Shown: in pieces, positions 9,743 through 18,681 of the stretch
How the letters are laid out: each line of letters begins with the position of its first letter
How positions within the stretch are numbered: the first letter of the stretch is position 1
Made by a program: the position numbers and the translations under genes
Assembly (NCBI GenBank): GCA_964448285.1
Contig: CAYUWG010000015.1
Coordinates: 4,814 to 68,813, forward strand
Source of the DNA: CAYUWG01 sp964448285
GTDB lineage: Bacteria; Bacteroidota; Ignavibacteria; SZUA-365
DNA: 64,000 nt
Direction: 5' to 3'
The notes under the pieces: generated by a model
Seen by the model: the letters and a program-made list of their open reading frames with translations, nothing else
The model's database searches: none
What the model was told of the DNA's origin: nothing

Positions 9743-12700
9743 ATGAAAACTCTTACAATCGTCGTGACCATGTTCATCATCTTCAGCCATGCGACTGTCG
9801 TTCAGTCCGGGAATGACGGAATTCGCACGCTTGTCGGAGATGCGTTTCCGAAATCGCTGCTATCACCGCCGGCAACAGTACCTGTCGGCAAACCAGTGAA
9901 CATATCTTTCATCATTGCGAACAGCCAAAGCGATCCTGTACTCAATATTTCCGGTACGGTGGACATTTTTCGAGCATCGGATGGGTTTCCGGAATTCCGC
10001 GGCACATTCACGATCGGCATCCTTCCACCGAACTCGGAGGATACACTACAACTCTTATCACAATGGACTCCTGGTTCCGTTGCCCTGTACGACGTGGTGA
10101 TAGGATTCTTCGCGACGAACGACGGCAATCTGAGCAACAATCAAAAACGGTTTAGCGTGCAGGTGATCGCACCGAAGAATTCTGCCGCGAATGTTCTCAA
10201 CGCGGGGCTTGGCGCCGATCCGGTCAGTCTTTTCACCGGTGAATATTTCCGAAGCGAACCGCCCGACATTGTTCTCGACGGTCCTTTTCCACTTATGTTC
10301 TCACGTTATTATGCATCGATGCTGAAAAGCGATAACAATATCACCGGGACCATGGGAGATAACTGGCTCCATACCTATGAGTGGAAGTTCTCGAAGGTCG
10401 ATTCCAATGTGACGATCGTCACGAGTAAGGGACGAGTGCTTACGTTCAAAAAAAGTGGCGTTCTCTGGATGCTCACGACCAGCGGTGATGTTCCCTATCA
10501 GCTTTCGGAAGTCTCCGGCGAATTTCTCTTGCTCGATCCATCGAGACGGATGATATACCGATTCGCGGCAGACCGGCTTACCCGAATAGAAGATGGAAAG
10601 GGCAATGCTTTGACGCTCTCCTATACGGGCAACAAACTTTCTTCTGTTGCCGACAGTTTGGGCAGGACGTTCACCTTCTCCTATGATGCAAATTTCCGCC
10701 TCGCTTCGGTCACGGACGGCACGCGTACCATTCAATTCGCTTATACAAGTAACACACTTTCATCCGTCACGGATGCGCGAGGCAATGCGTGGTCATATAC
10801 ATACACAACCGATACACTTATGACCGGTGCGATGGCTCCGGAAGGGAATGTACAATACACACAGACATACGATTCGAAGAAGCGTGTCACGACTCAAAAT
10901 GATGCTTTCAACAACACGACAACGATTGCCCATCCGGTAACACCGGGTGGAGTGACAACACTGACAGATCCTCTCGGTAACGCTTTCTCGCAGACCCACG
11001 GCACCGACGGACTGGTCTCGAAGCACATCGATGAAAACGGCGGCGCCATCGACATGTCGTATGGCGCCAACGGACGGCTCACGTCGGTTCGTGACCGCTT
11101 GAGCGACGAGACCGTGCGCACGTATCACGATCCGAGCGGGTACATCTCTTCAGTGCGGAATGCTGCCAACCAGACTACGGCATTCACCTACACAAAAAGA
11201 ACGACACTAAGTCTGGACTTTTACGACCTTACGACGATCAATCTCCCCGATGGGAAATCCATTTCCTTCGCATACGATGCAAACGGCAATCGCACGAGTG
11301 CCACCGATCAAAAAGGGAAAGTGACGACATACACCTACAATACGCGTGGACAAGTATTAACCACGACGAACAGCGCTGGTGCAGTGACAACGTTCACCTA
11401 CCATGCGGATGGCATGCCCGCGTCCGTTGTGGACCATGCCGGCAATACGACCACGTTCACATACGATGGCTTGAAGCGGCTCACACAGTTAACGCATCCG
11501 GATGCATCGACAACGAAATACACATACGACGCGAGCGATAATTTCCTGACGATGACGGATGAGTTGGGGCAAGTGACTACCTATAATTATGATAAAAATA
11601 ATCGCCCGACCTCCGTTCAGAATGCACTCGGCAACACGACGGCATTCGCTTACGACGCAATGGATCGTGTGACGTCGATAACGGACGCGATGGGCAGACA
11701 GAGCACGATGTCGTACGATCAACTGGGGAGAATAAAATCCATAACCGACCGGACAGGAAACACGACGGCGTACGCATACGACAAGAGCGGCAATCTGAAT
11801 TCTATCATAGACGCAGCCGGGAAAAAATGGCAACGGTCGTTCGATGCTGAATCGATTCCGACGTCTGCTACCGATCCGCTCGGACATGCGAGTACATTCG
11901 CCTCGACGAAGCTTGGTCGAATCGATCGGATTACATCGCCTCTTTCGCACACGACGGCACTCTCATACGATCCGATGCAACGGATCACAGCGATTACCGA
12001 TCCACTCAATCAGACGAGCGCTTTTCGTTATGACGAGCGCGGAAGCCTAACGAGCAATGCACTACCGGGCGATAGCATCGCAACCGCGTTCACGCGCAAC
12101 GATCTTGGGCAGCCAACGATCATTCAGGATCCACGTGGAAAGAATCTTACGTTGCAATACGATGCGATGGGACGACTCCTCTCGCTAAGCGACCCGCTCG
12201 GTCAGGCGACGCAATACGAATACGACAACAGAAACCGCGTGAAGAAGGTAACCTTCCCTGCCGGTCTTGGCTCGCTCGATCTGTTATACAACGCTCGATA
12301 CCAACCGACAAGAAAAACATACTCCGACGGCACGACCATCGAGTATGCATACGACAACCTTGGGCGTTTAACGTCTGCAACGGGAGTGACATTCACGTAC
12401 GATAAGAACAATCGACTGTCCGGCTCGAATGGAATTACTATCGAACGGGATCATCAGGGACGTATCACGGGGATAACGTACGCCCAGAACAAGAAGATCG
12501 CGTATCTTTACAACACGCGAGGTTTGCTTTCCGAGATTACTGATTGGTTGAATGGAAAGACGGTCTATCAGTACGATGATGCTGGTCGGTTGATATCAAT
12601 GACCCTGCCGAATGGCATGACGACGACACACCAATATGACAATGACGATCGACTCATCGGTATGCAAATCAGTTCGCTTGGCTCAATCACGCTGACCCGC

Positions 12701-14179
12701 GATGCAAGCGGGAAGATCACATTAACACAGAAAACATTGCCGTTGTCACCAACTGCGAAGAGAACGAACAGGCAGTTTTCGTACAACGACGCATCGCAGG
12801 TAGCAACCTACGCACACGATGCCGTTGGACGGGTGACGAACGACCAAACGAATGCATACACATGGAACCTTGCCGGTCGGATGTCATCACGAACAGAATC
12901 CGGCAAGACGGTAAATCACAGCTATGATGCATTTGGGATGAGGACATTCATTGGCGCAAGGAACTGCGTCTGGAATTATGCAACCACGTTGCCCTCGGCT
13001 GCGATCATTCGCGATGGCAGCGTCGATCAAAGCTATTACGTTTATGCGCCGGGTGGTTCGCTCGTATATCGCATCAATGCGTCGGACAATGTTCGCACGT
13101 ATTATCACTTCGATGAGATGGGTAATACCGTTTTCACAACGGGAGAGTCAGCGAGCATCACCGCGAGTTTTGCGTATTCACCTTATGGAGAAGTGCTTGG
13201 ATCGAACGGCGGTACCGGCGAGATATTCACCTATCAAGGACAGTATGGAATTATGCGCGACAGCGACAATGATCTGTACTACATACGCGCACGGTATTAT
13301 GATGCGAAGATCGGACGTTTCCTCTCTCGTGATCCAATACAATCGAGCAATCCACGCGGTGTGAATCCATATCAGTATGCGTATGAGAATCCGATGCTGT
13401 ATGTCGACGGGACTGGCTTAGAACCGCGTTACCCTGTACCGTCGCCTTGGGTATTTGGTCCAATAATAACAGAGACTGATGTCGATTTTGGAAGCGCAGG
13501 AGGAGGGGCTTTGTCGGATAAAGTTGATCCCACCGGACCGATAGATACTAATCCACTTGGCGATCCTATTTGGGGGAACACGTTTGAATATAACGGTACG
13601 AGTGGTGCGGATGACGACGGAAACGGTTACGCCGATGACACACACGGTTGGGATGCAATCAATGGCAATTCCACGAGAACAGATCCAGGAGGATCACCAT
13701 CATTCAATTTCAAAGGAGGCATTCTGCTGAGCATCGGAAATGGTAGTAACGTTTTTGCTCCGATTTTATCCGGACGTGCAACGAACCTCGGCGAGAAACA
13801 ACTGAGCAAAGGCACGCCGTCAATCAACACAGTGTTTTCTCCAGCGCAATTCGCTCTCGGCAGCGGTATTTTAGCGCCGATCTGGTTCGGTATCCCCATT
13901 CCACCGATCTGTATTCCAATTTTAATTCTGCCGACTAATTCATCGCCAGGGACGATCGATGCAGCATGTACGAATGAGGGCGACGATCTACCACCGTCGT
14001 CTCCCCTCGTAACATTATCGGACATAACACCGAGGGTTGATTCACAGCCACTGACTGTTTCCGGCGAACAATCATCTGTCCGGATAACATTCTTCAAATC
14101 ACCGTTTCCCCCGATGAAGTCGATGGTCTCATATCTCCGTCCATGGAAGCCATGGAGGTATAAATCGATTCCGTGGTAA
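9743..14179 (+). CDS. Large exported RHS/YD-repeat protein with atypical subtilase-like C-terminal tip
   Basis: The 1478-residue product has a signal peptide (~1-22), a CARDB-like beta domain (~30-145) and a DUF6531-type segment (DPVSLFTGEYF, ~157). Then come about thirty YD repeats of the form G-R-x-x-x-x-x-D...YxYDxxGN (~260-1160). The RHS-core signature (LYYIRARYYD, GRFLSRDPI, NPYQYAYENP) lies at ~1176-1215. By analogy with TcC/RHS proteins the repeats should form a hollow shell with the variable tip inside. The tip (~1225-1478) has a segment ADDDGNGYADD...HGWD (~1288-1305) that matches the region before the catalytic His of S8 proteases, but the expected HGTHVAG does not follow. No T9SS domain is present. 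No obvious immunity gene lies downstream; the next gene encodes another exported protein. Confidence 0.88.
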   Translation: MKTLTIVVTMFIIFSHATVVQSGNDGIRTLVGDAFPKSLLSPPATVPVGKPVNISFIIANSQSDPVLNISGTVDIFRASDGFPEFRGTFTIGILPPNSEDTLQLLSQWTPGSVALYDVVIGFFATNDGNLSNNQKRFSVQVIAPKNSAANVLNAGLGADPVSLFTGEYFRSEPPDIVLDGPFPLMFSRYYASMLKSDNNITGTMGDNWLHTYEWKFSKVDSNVTIVTSKGRVLTFKKSGVLWMLTTSGDVPYQLSEVSGEFLLLDPSRRMIYRFAADRLTRIEDGKGNALTLSYTGNKLSSVADSLGRTFTFSYDANFRLASVTDGTRTIQFAYTSNTLSSVTDARGNAWSYTYTTDTLMTGAMAPEGNVQYTQTYDSKKRVTTQNDAFNNTTTIAHPVTPGGVTTLTDPLGNAFSQTHGTDGLVSKHIDENGGAIDMSYGANGRLTSVRDRLSDETVRTYHDPSGYISSVRNAANQTTAFTYTKRTTLSLDFYDLTTINLPDGKSISFAYDANGNRTSATDQKGKVTTYTYNTRGQVLTTTNSAGAVTTFTYHADGMPASVVDHAGNTTTFTYDGLKRLTQLTHPDASTTKYTYDASDNFLTMTDELGQVTTYNYDKNNRPTSVQNALGNTTAFAYDAMDRVTSITDAMGRQSTMSYDQLGRIKSITDRTGNTTAYAYDKSGNLNSIIDAAGKKWQRSFDAESIPTSATDPLGHASTFASTKLGRIDRITSPLSHTTALSYDPMQRITAITDPLNQTSAFRYDERGSLTSNALPGDSIATAFTRNDLGQPTIIQDPRGKNLTLQYDAMGRLLSLSDPLGQATQYEYDNRNRVKKVTFPAGLGSLDLLYNARYQPTRKTYSDGTTIEYAYDNLGRLTSATGVTFTYDKNNRLSGSNGITIERDHQGRITGITYAQNKKIAYLYNTRGLLSEITDWLNGKTVYQYDDAGRLISMTLPNGMTTTHQYDNDDRLIGMQISSLGSITLTRDASGKITLTQKTLPLSPTAKRTNRQFSYNDASQVATYAHDAVGRVTNDQTNAYTWNLAGRMSSRTESGKTVNHSYDAFGMRTFIGARNCVWNYATTLPSAAIIRDGSVDQSYYVYAPGGSLVYRINASDNVRTYYHFDEMGNTVFTTGESASITASFAYSPYGEVLGSNGGTGEIFTYQGQYGIMRDSDNDLYYIRARYYDAKIGRFLSRDPIQSSNPRGVNPYQYAYENPMLYVDGTGLEPRYPVPSPWVFGPIITETDVDFGSAGGGALSDKVDPTGPIDTNPLGDPIWGNTFEYNGTSGADDDGNGYADDTHGWDAINGNSTRTDPGGSPSFNFKGGILLSIGNGSNVFAPILSGRATNLGEKQLSKGTPSINTVFSPAQFALGSGILAPIWFGIPIPPICIPILILPTNSSPGTIDAACTNEGDDLPPSSPLVTLSDITPRVDSQPLTVSGEQSSVRITFFKSPFPPMKSMVSYLRPWKPWRYKSIPW

Positions 14180-14255
14180 CTAGGTTGAAAAGTTTAAAGA
14201 CCACTCAAATGAAAAAACGATACACGCATCACATCATACCTTCGGAAATCACAAC

Positions 14256-15650
14256 ATGGTGAAACTCATTCTAAGCCTTGCCATCCTTTTCGTTTGTCTC
14301 GTATCGATATTCCCTCTTCATGCACAACAAACGAGTTGTCGATACGATACAGTAGGCAGACTCGTTGAAGTAATCTACCCTGACAGTACATCGATCCGAT
14401 ATGCATACGACAGGAATGGAAACATCCTCTCCATCATCGGTACCGCTAAGAACGCCGCTCCAACAGCCGCCAGCGCAACCATCGTCACAGATGAGGACAC
14501 ACCGAGCGCGCCAGTTACCCCTACCGTCACTGATCCGGATTTGGGTGACACGCACACGTTTGCAATCGTCGCACAGCCATTGCATGGAACCGCTCTCGTG
14601 CAGAGTAACAAACTTGTTTACACTCCTGCCAAAGATTACCACGGCAACGACAGTCTCACCTTTCGTGCAACGGATGCCGGCGGCTTGAGTGTTGTCGGTA
14701 TCGCAACGATTACTGTCCATCCTGTAAACGACGCTCCTGCGACATTCACCCGTTCGTTGCCCTCGGATGCCAGCGTGCAGAATCGTGGAGCGATTGCATT
14801 TTCATGGACACAAGCCACGGATGTTGACGGTGATGCAATTACCTATCGGTTACGCTTCAGAGTAGCATCTGTCGACTCATCCGTGATCACGCAATCGTCG
14901 AGTGCTACGATCGATTTTGCGCTACTTGGCATTTCCTCGCAGCGACAAACGGTAACGTGGTCTGTGTCAGCAACGGATGGCATTGCAACGACACAGGCTT
15001 CGAATAACGACGGAAGCTTTTTCATCGATTCCGTTTCGGCTAAAGCGCCGATACTCGCGCTCTCGCAGCGAAGCATTGCCTTTGGGAACGTAACGGTTGG
15101 AAAATCAAAAGCGCTTCCTCTCACAATATCGAACAGCGGTTCGGATACGCTTTCCGTGATGGCAATCATGTCGAGCAATACCGTCTTTACTTTCGGCTTG
15201 AATTCTTTCACACTCATTCCATCGGCGTCAATGGTCGATTCACTTCGATTCGCTCCAACGAGCATTGGTGCGGTTTCCGCGGTGATGACCATTGCAAGCA
15301 ACGCTTCCACCTCGCCGGATACGATTTTCGTTACCGGAACTGGCGACCCGGCAACCTCAGTCCGAGACATGACCGCACTCGGTTTTACACTCAAACAGAA
15401 TTACCCGAATCCCGTCTTCACTTCGACGACCTTCGAGTTCACTATACCAAGAGCATCGAGGGTGAACTTAGAGGTATTCAACATACTCGGTGTAAAAGTC
15501 GCAGCGCTCATTGACCAGCAGCTTGATCCTGGAACGCATCAGGTGCTGTGGAAAAACATCTCACTGGCCGATGGGATGTACGTTTACCGGCTTCGCACTG
15601 GTGGTATCGTCTTGAGCAGACCTCTGATCATCAACCGGGAGAGGAAGTAA
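14256..15650 (+). CDS. Secreted protein with one orphan YD repeat, Cadherin-like and ASH-like domains and T9SS sorting domain
   Basis: After a signal peptide (~1-23, ending LHAQ) the mature N-terminus is a single RHS/YD unit (RYDTVGRLVEV ... RYAYDRNGNIL, ~28-58), unusual because such repeats normally come in long arrays. Residues ~60-155 form a tandem-type Cadherin-like domain (DEDTP, YTPAKDYHGNDSLTF, HPVNDAP). A second beta domain (~160-255) follows, then an ASH/choice-of-anchor-D-like domain (~265-365, FGNVTVGKSK, LTISNSGSDTL). The C-terminus is a T9SS domain (NYPNPV, ILGVKVAAL, GMYVYRL). It lies 76 bases after the RHS gene on the same strand, so the YD unit may come from that neighbour. 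Function unknown; probably a surface adhesin or matrix protein. Confidence 0.82.
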   Translation: MVKLILSLAILFVCLVSIFPLHAQQTSCRYDTVGRLVEVIYPDSTSIRYAYDRNGNILSIIGTAKNAAPTAASATIVTDEDTPSAPVTPTVTDPDLGDTHTFAIVAQPLHGTALVQSNKLVYTPAKDYHGNDSLTFRATDAGGLSVVGIATITVHPVNDAPATFTRSLPSDASVQNRGAIAFSWTQATDVDGDAITYRLRFRVASVDSSVITQSSSATIDFALLGISSQRQTVTWSVSATDGIATTQASNNDGSFFIDSVSAKAPILALSQRSIAFGNVTVGKSKALPLTISNSGSDTLSVMAIMSSNTVFTFGLNSFTLIPSASMVDSLRFAPTSIGAVSAVMTIASNASTSPDTIFVTGTGDPATSVRDMTALGFTLKQNYPNPVFTSTTFEFTIPRASRVNLEVFNILGVKVAALIDQQLDPGTHQVLWKNISLADGMYVYRLRTGGIVLSRPLIINRERK

Positions 15651-15767
15651 TTGAAGGACTCGATTCAAGCGTAACGGTGACGATCCGCACGTATTTCATT
15701 ACCAACAGAAATTTCTTCGTACATACAGTATAAGATTTTACAACAACTATTTATAAGGAAACTCTCC

Positions 15768-18647
15768 ATGCGGACAATTACACTAATTCTTCTGCTCGTG
15801 TGTTCTGTCTCTGCTCAAATCCCACGCACGATCAGCTTTCAGGGCGTGCTCACCGATGCACAAGGGAATCTCGTCTTAGACGGCAATCACGCGTTGACGT
15901 TGAAACTCTACGACAATGTATCGTCGCAGAATCCCCTCTACACTGAAACGCAAACGGTTCCGGTTGTGAAAGGCGTCTTCAACGTCATCATCGGAAGTGT
16001 GACGGCTTTGCCAGCATCAATTGCATTCGACCGTGCGTACTTTCTTGGCGTTGCCGTCGATGGAGGATTGGAGCTTGCGCCACGCACAGCACTCACTGCC
16101 GTTCCATACGCGATACGAGCGGATCGGGCGAACATCGCTGAGGCTCTTGCTCCGAGTGCAACGGGTGTAGTGACGAGCATCAACAATCAATCCGGTGCAG
16201 TCACGATGCAAGGCGGTGGTGGAACGACCGTGACCAATGTCGGTAATGCGTTCACGATTTCATCCGTTGGTGGCGGAGGTACTGGCATCCAAGGAGTGCA
16301 ATCGACTGATGGCTCTCTTGCGATTCAAAATCCTAATGGACCGGTGGCGAACCTCAGCGTTGCATCCAATGCGATAACACAAGACAAGATCGCAACGGGA
16401 CAGGTTGTCAAGAGCATCAACAATTTGAAAGACAACGTGACATTGAGCGCCGGTTCGAACGTGACCATCACGCCGAATGGCAACACACTCACGATTAGCT
16501 CAAGCGGTGGAAGCAGTGGCGTCACAAGCGTAAATAATGTTACAGGAGCGGTCACGCTTGCCGCGAGCGGAGGCGCTACGATTAACACGGCAGGCAATAC
16601 GATCACGATCAATGCGGGCAGTGGCGGCGGCGGCACGGGCATTCAGGGAGTGCAGAACACCGACAACACGCTCGACATCACCAATCCGAATGGTCCGACG
16701 GCTACGATTAACCTGAAAGGACAAGGGATCACATCGGTTCAGCTTGCTGATAATGCTGTCACCGCATTGAAGATTGCCGAAGGGACAATAACTTCTTCGA
16801 AGCTTGCACCGGGCGTGATACCATCGACTCTGCCACCGAGCGGCGGTGCGGGGGGCGATCTTTCCGGGACGTATCCCAATCCCGCGATTGCTGCCAACTC
16901 GGTCACGAGCACGAAGATCGCAGACGGCGCGATCGCAACATCAGACCTTGCAGATAACATCGTGACAAGCAGTAAGATCGTTGACGGCACGATCGCAACA
17001 TCAGACCTTGCCAATGAATCCGTAACGAGCGTGAAGCTTGCACCAGGCGTGATCCCGGCAACTCTTCCTCCGAATGGCGCCGCGGGAGGTAGTCTTACTG
17101 GAGCATATCCAAATCCGGGTATCGCCGCGAATGCGATTAACAGTTCAAATATTACAGATGCTACGGTAGTTACAGCTGATTTAGCAGATAACAGTGTCAC
17201 ATCTGCAAAAATTGTCGATGGAACGGTAGGCACCTCTGATATAGCATCAAGCAGTATTACAAGCCTCAAGATTGCGGATGGCACCATCGGGAATCTGGAC
17301 CTTGCTGATATCAGCGTCACGAGTAATAAGATTGCAGGATCAGGTGCGACGAGTGGACAGGTGCTCAGTTACAATGGTTCAAATGTCGTTTGGTCGAACC
17401 TTCCATCCGGCGGCGGCACGTTGGATCAGGCGTATGATTTCGGCGGAACGGGAAATGGTCGGACGATTACCGCTGATGCGGGCGCAGTACTCGTAGCAGG
17501 CATCGATGGGTTTATCTCGACGGGGACAAACGGGAGTGGAGCGACGTTGCCCGTAAGTGGAAGCGGGACAAGGTTGATCTGGTATCCGAAGAAATCCGCG
17601 TTCCGTGCTGGCGGCGCAACCGGATCGAATTGGGATGATGGAAATATCGGCAGCTATTCTATCGCGGTGGGAATCGGCACAAAAGCAAGTGGAATTTATT
17701 CTGTCGCACTGGGAGATGGCACAACAGCGAGCGGACAAAACGCAACTGCGATAGGACATAGTACCAGCGCAACAAATATGTATTCCACTGCGATGGGAAG
17801 TGGAACGAATGCAACAGGTGAGTCATCCACTGCATTGGGATTTGGGACAGACGCGAACGGAAGTTCAGCCACGGCGATGGGGTATCAAACGACGGCAAGT
17901 GCGAATATCTCGACTGCGATGGGATATCAAACAACCGCGAGCGGTAACACATCAACGGCTATTGGATCAAGTTCAACGGCGAGCGGGAATCAATCAATTG
18001 CGATAGGAACTTCCGTGATTGGAAGCGGAAGCAGATCTACTGCGATGGGAAACTTTGCAAGCACAAACTCTCAGGACGGAGCTTTTGTTATCGGCGACAA
18101 CAGCACGACGACTGTTCTGAATGCAACGACGCCACAGCAATTCCGAACGCGATTTTCCGGCGGATATCAACTGTGGACAAACAGCGCGATGAGCATCGGC
18201 GCTCGGTTAGATGCGAATGCGACCTCATGGGCAACGCTTTCCGACTCAACGATGAAATGCAACTTCAAACGCGCAGATGGAGAAAACATTCTCTCCCGTT
18301 TCTCGACGCTTCGTTTGGGTAGTTGGAATTATAAAGCCAATCAGGACGCAAGCAACCGCCACTATGGTACGATGGCGCAGGAGTGGTTCTCAGCTTTCGG
18401 TCATGATGGTGTTGGGACGATCGGCAATGACACGACGCTTGCGACAGCCGATGTCGATGGCGTGTTGTGCATTGCTATTCAAACGTTGGAAAAGAGAACC
18501 AGCGTACAGAAAGAAATTATTGCGAAACAGGAAGTAGAATTGAATGAACTGCGTGAGCGGCTTCGCAGATTAGAGACACGATTCGCAAACGATCGAACAC
18601 AATCATCGGCTTCGACTGTTACAAGCCACGCACGTTCAAGTGAATAA
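15768..18647 (+). CDS. Tail-fibre-like surface protein with YadA-like heads and S74-type intramolecular chaperone
   Basis: The 959-residue product has a short signal peptide (cleaved near VSAQ). A conserved N-terminal domain of ~120 residues (IPRTISFQGVLTD...) is shared with the genes at 18682 and, on the opposite strand, 60135. The middle is low complexity with A-D-x-V-T-S-x-K-I repeats and GGDLSGTYPNP phrases, like phage and bacterial fibres. Residues ~628-767 hold ten 14-residue YadA-like head repeats (S-x-A-x-G). The C-terminus resembles peptidase S74/endosialidase chaperones: Ser825 in LSDSTMK with Lys830 fits the Ser-Lys self-cleavage pair, followed by GTMAQEW and a coiled coil (~920-945). 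This predicts a trimer that folds with its chaperone and then may clip it off. No T9SS domain or beta-barrel anchor is present. AAGGAAA precedes the start. Confidence 0.85.
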   Translation: MRTITLILLLVCSVSAQIPRTISFQGVLTDAQGNLVLDGNHALTLKLYDNVSSQNPLYTETQTVPVVKGVFNVIIGSVTALPASIAFDRAYFLGVAVDGGLELAPRTALTAVPYAIRADRANIAEALAPSATGVVTSINNQSGAVTMQGGGGTTVTNVGNAFTISSVGGGGTGIQGVQSTDGSLAIQNPNGPVANLSVASNAITQDKIATGQVVKSINNLKDNVTLSAGSNVTITPNGNTLTISSSGGSSGVTSVNNVTGAVTLAASGGATINTAGNTITINAGSGGGGTGIQGVQNTDNTLDITNPNGPTATINLKGQGITSVQLADNAVTALKIAEGTITSSKLAPGVIPSTLPPSGGAGGDLSGTYPNPAIAANSVTSTKIADGAIATSDLADNIVTSSKIVDGTIATSDLANESVTSVKLAPGVIPATLPPNGAAGGSLTGAYPNPGIAANAINSSNITDATVVTADLADNSVTSAKIVDGTVGTSDIASSSITSLKIADGTIGNLDLADISVTSNKIAGSGATSGQVLSYNGSNVVWSNLPSGGGTLDQAYDFGGTGNGRTITADAGAVLVAGIDGFISTGTNGSGATLPVSGSGTRLIWYPKKSAFRAGGATGSNWDDGNIGSYSIAVGIGTKASGIYSVALGDGTTASGQNATAIGHSTSATNMYSTAMGSGTNATGESSTALGFGTDANGSSATAMGYQTTASANISTAMGYQTTASGNTSTAIGSSSTASGNQSIAIGTSVIGSGSRSTAMGNFASTNSQDGAFVIGDNSTTTVLNATTPQQFRTRFSGGYQLWTNSAMSIGARLDANATSWATLSDSTMKCNFKRADGENILSRFSTLRLGSWNYKANQDASNRHYGTMAQEWFSAFGHDGVGTIGNDTTLATADVDGVLCIAIQTLEKRTSVQKEIIAKQEVELNELRERLRRLETRFANDRTQSSASTVTSHARSSE
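17649..18068 (+). repeat. Ten 42-base repeats encoding YadA-like head motifs
   Basis: Ten tandem 14-residue units (for example YSVALGDGTTASG, SSTALGFGTDANG) follow the S/T-x-A-x-G-x-x-x-x-A-x-G pattern of YadA-like heads, which form left-handed beta-rolls in trimeric autotransporters. Period is 42 bases without visible indels until the array ends at AFVIGDNS. Neighbouring units 6 and 7 share the MGYQTTAS phrase, so some duplication may be recent. Confidence 0.85.
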
Positions 18648-18681
18648 TTATGCAATCACTTTTTACCAACTGGAGATCATC

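Noticed and set aside
16735..17340. Repeats in the fibre shaft considered as a CRISPR or mobile repeat
   Set aside because: They are in-frame protein repeats with synonymous variation, no spacers and no cas genes.
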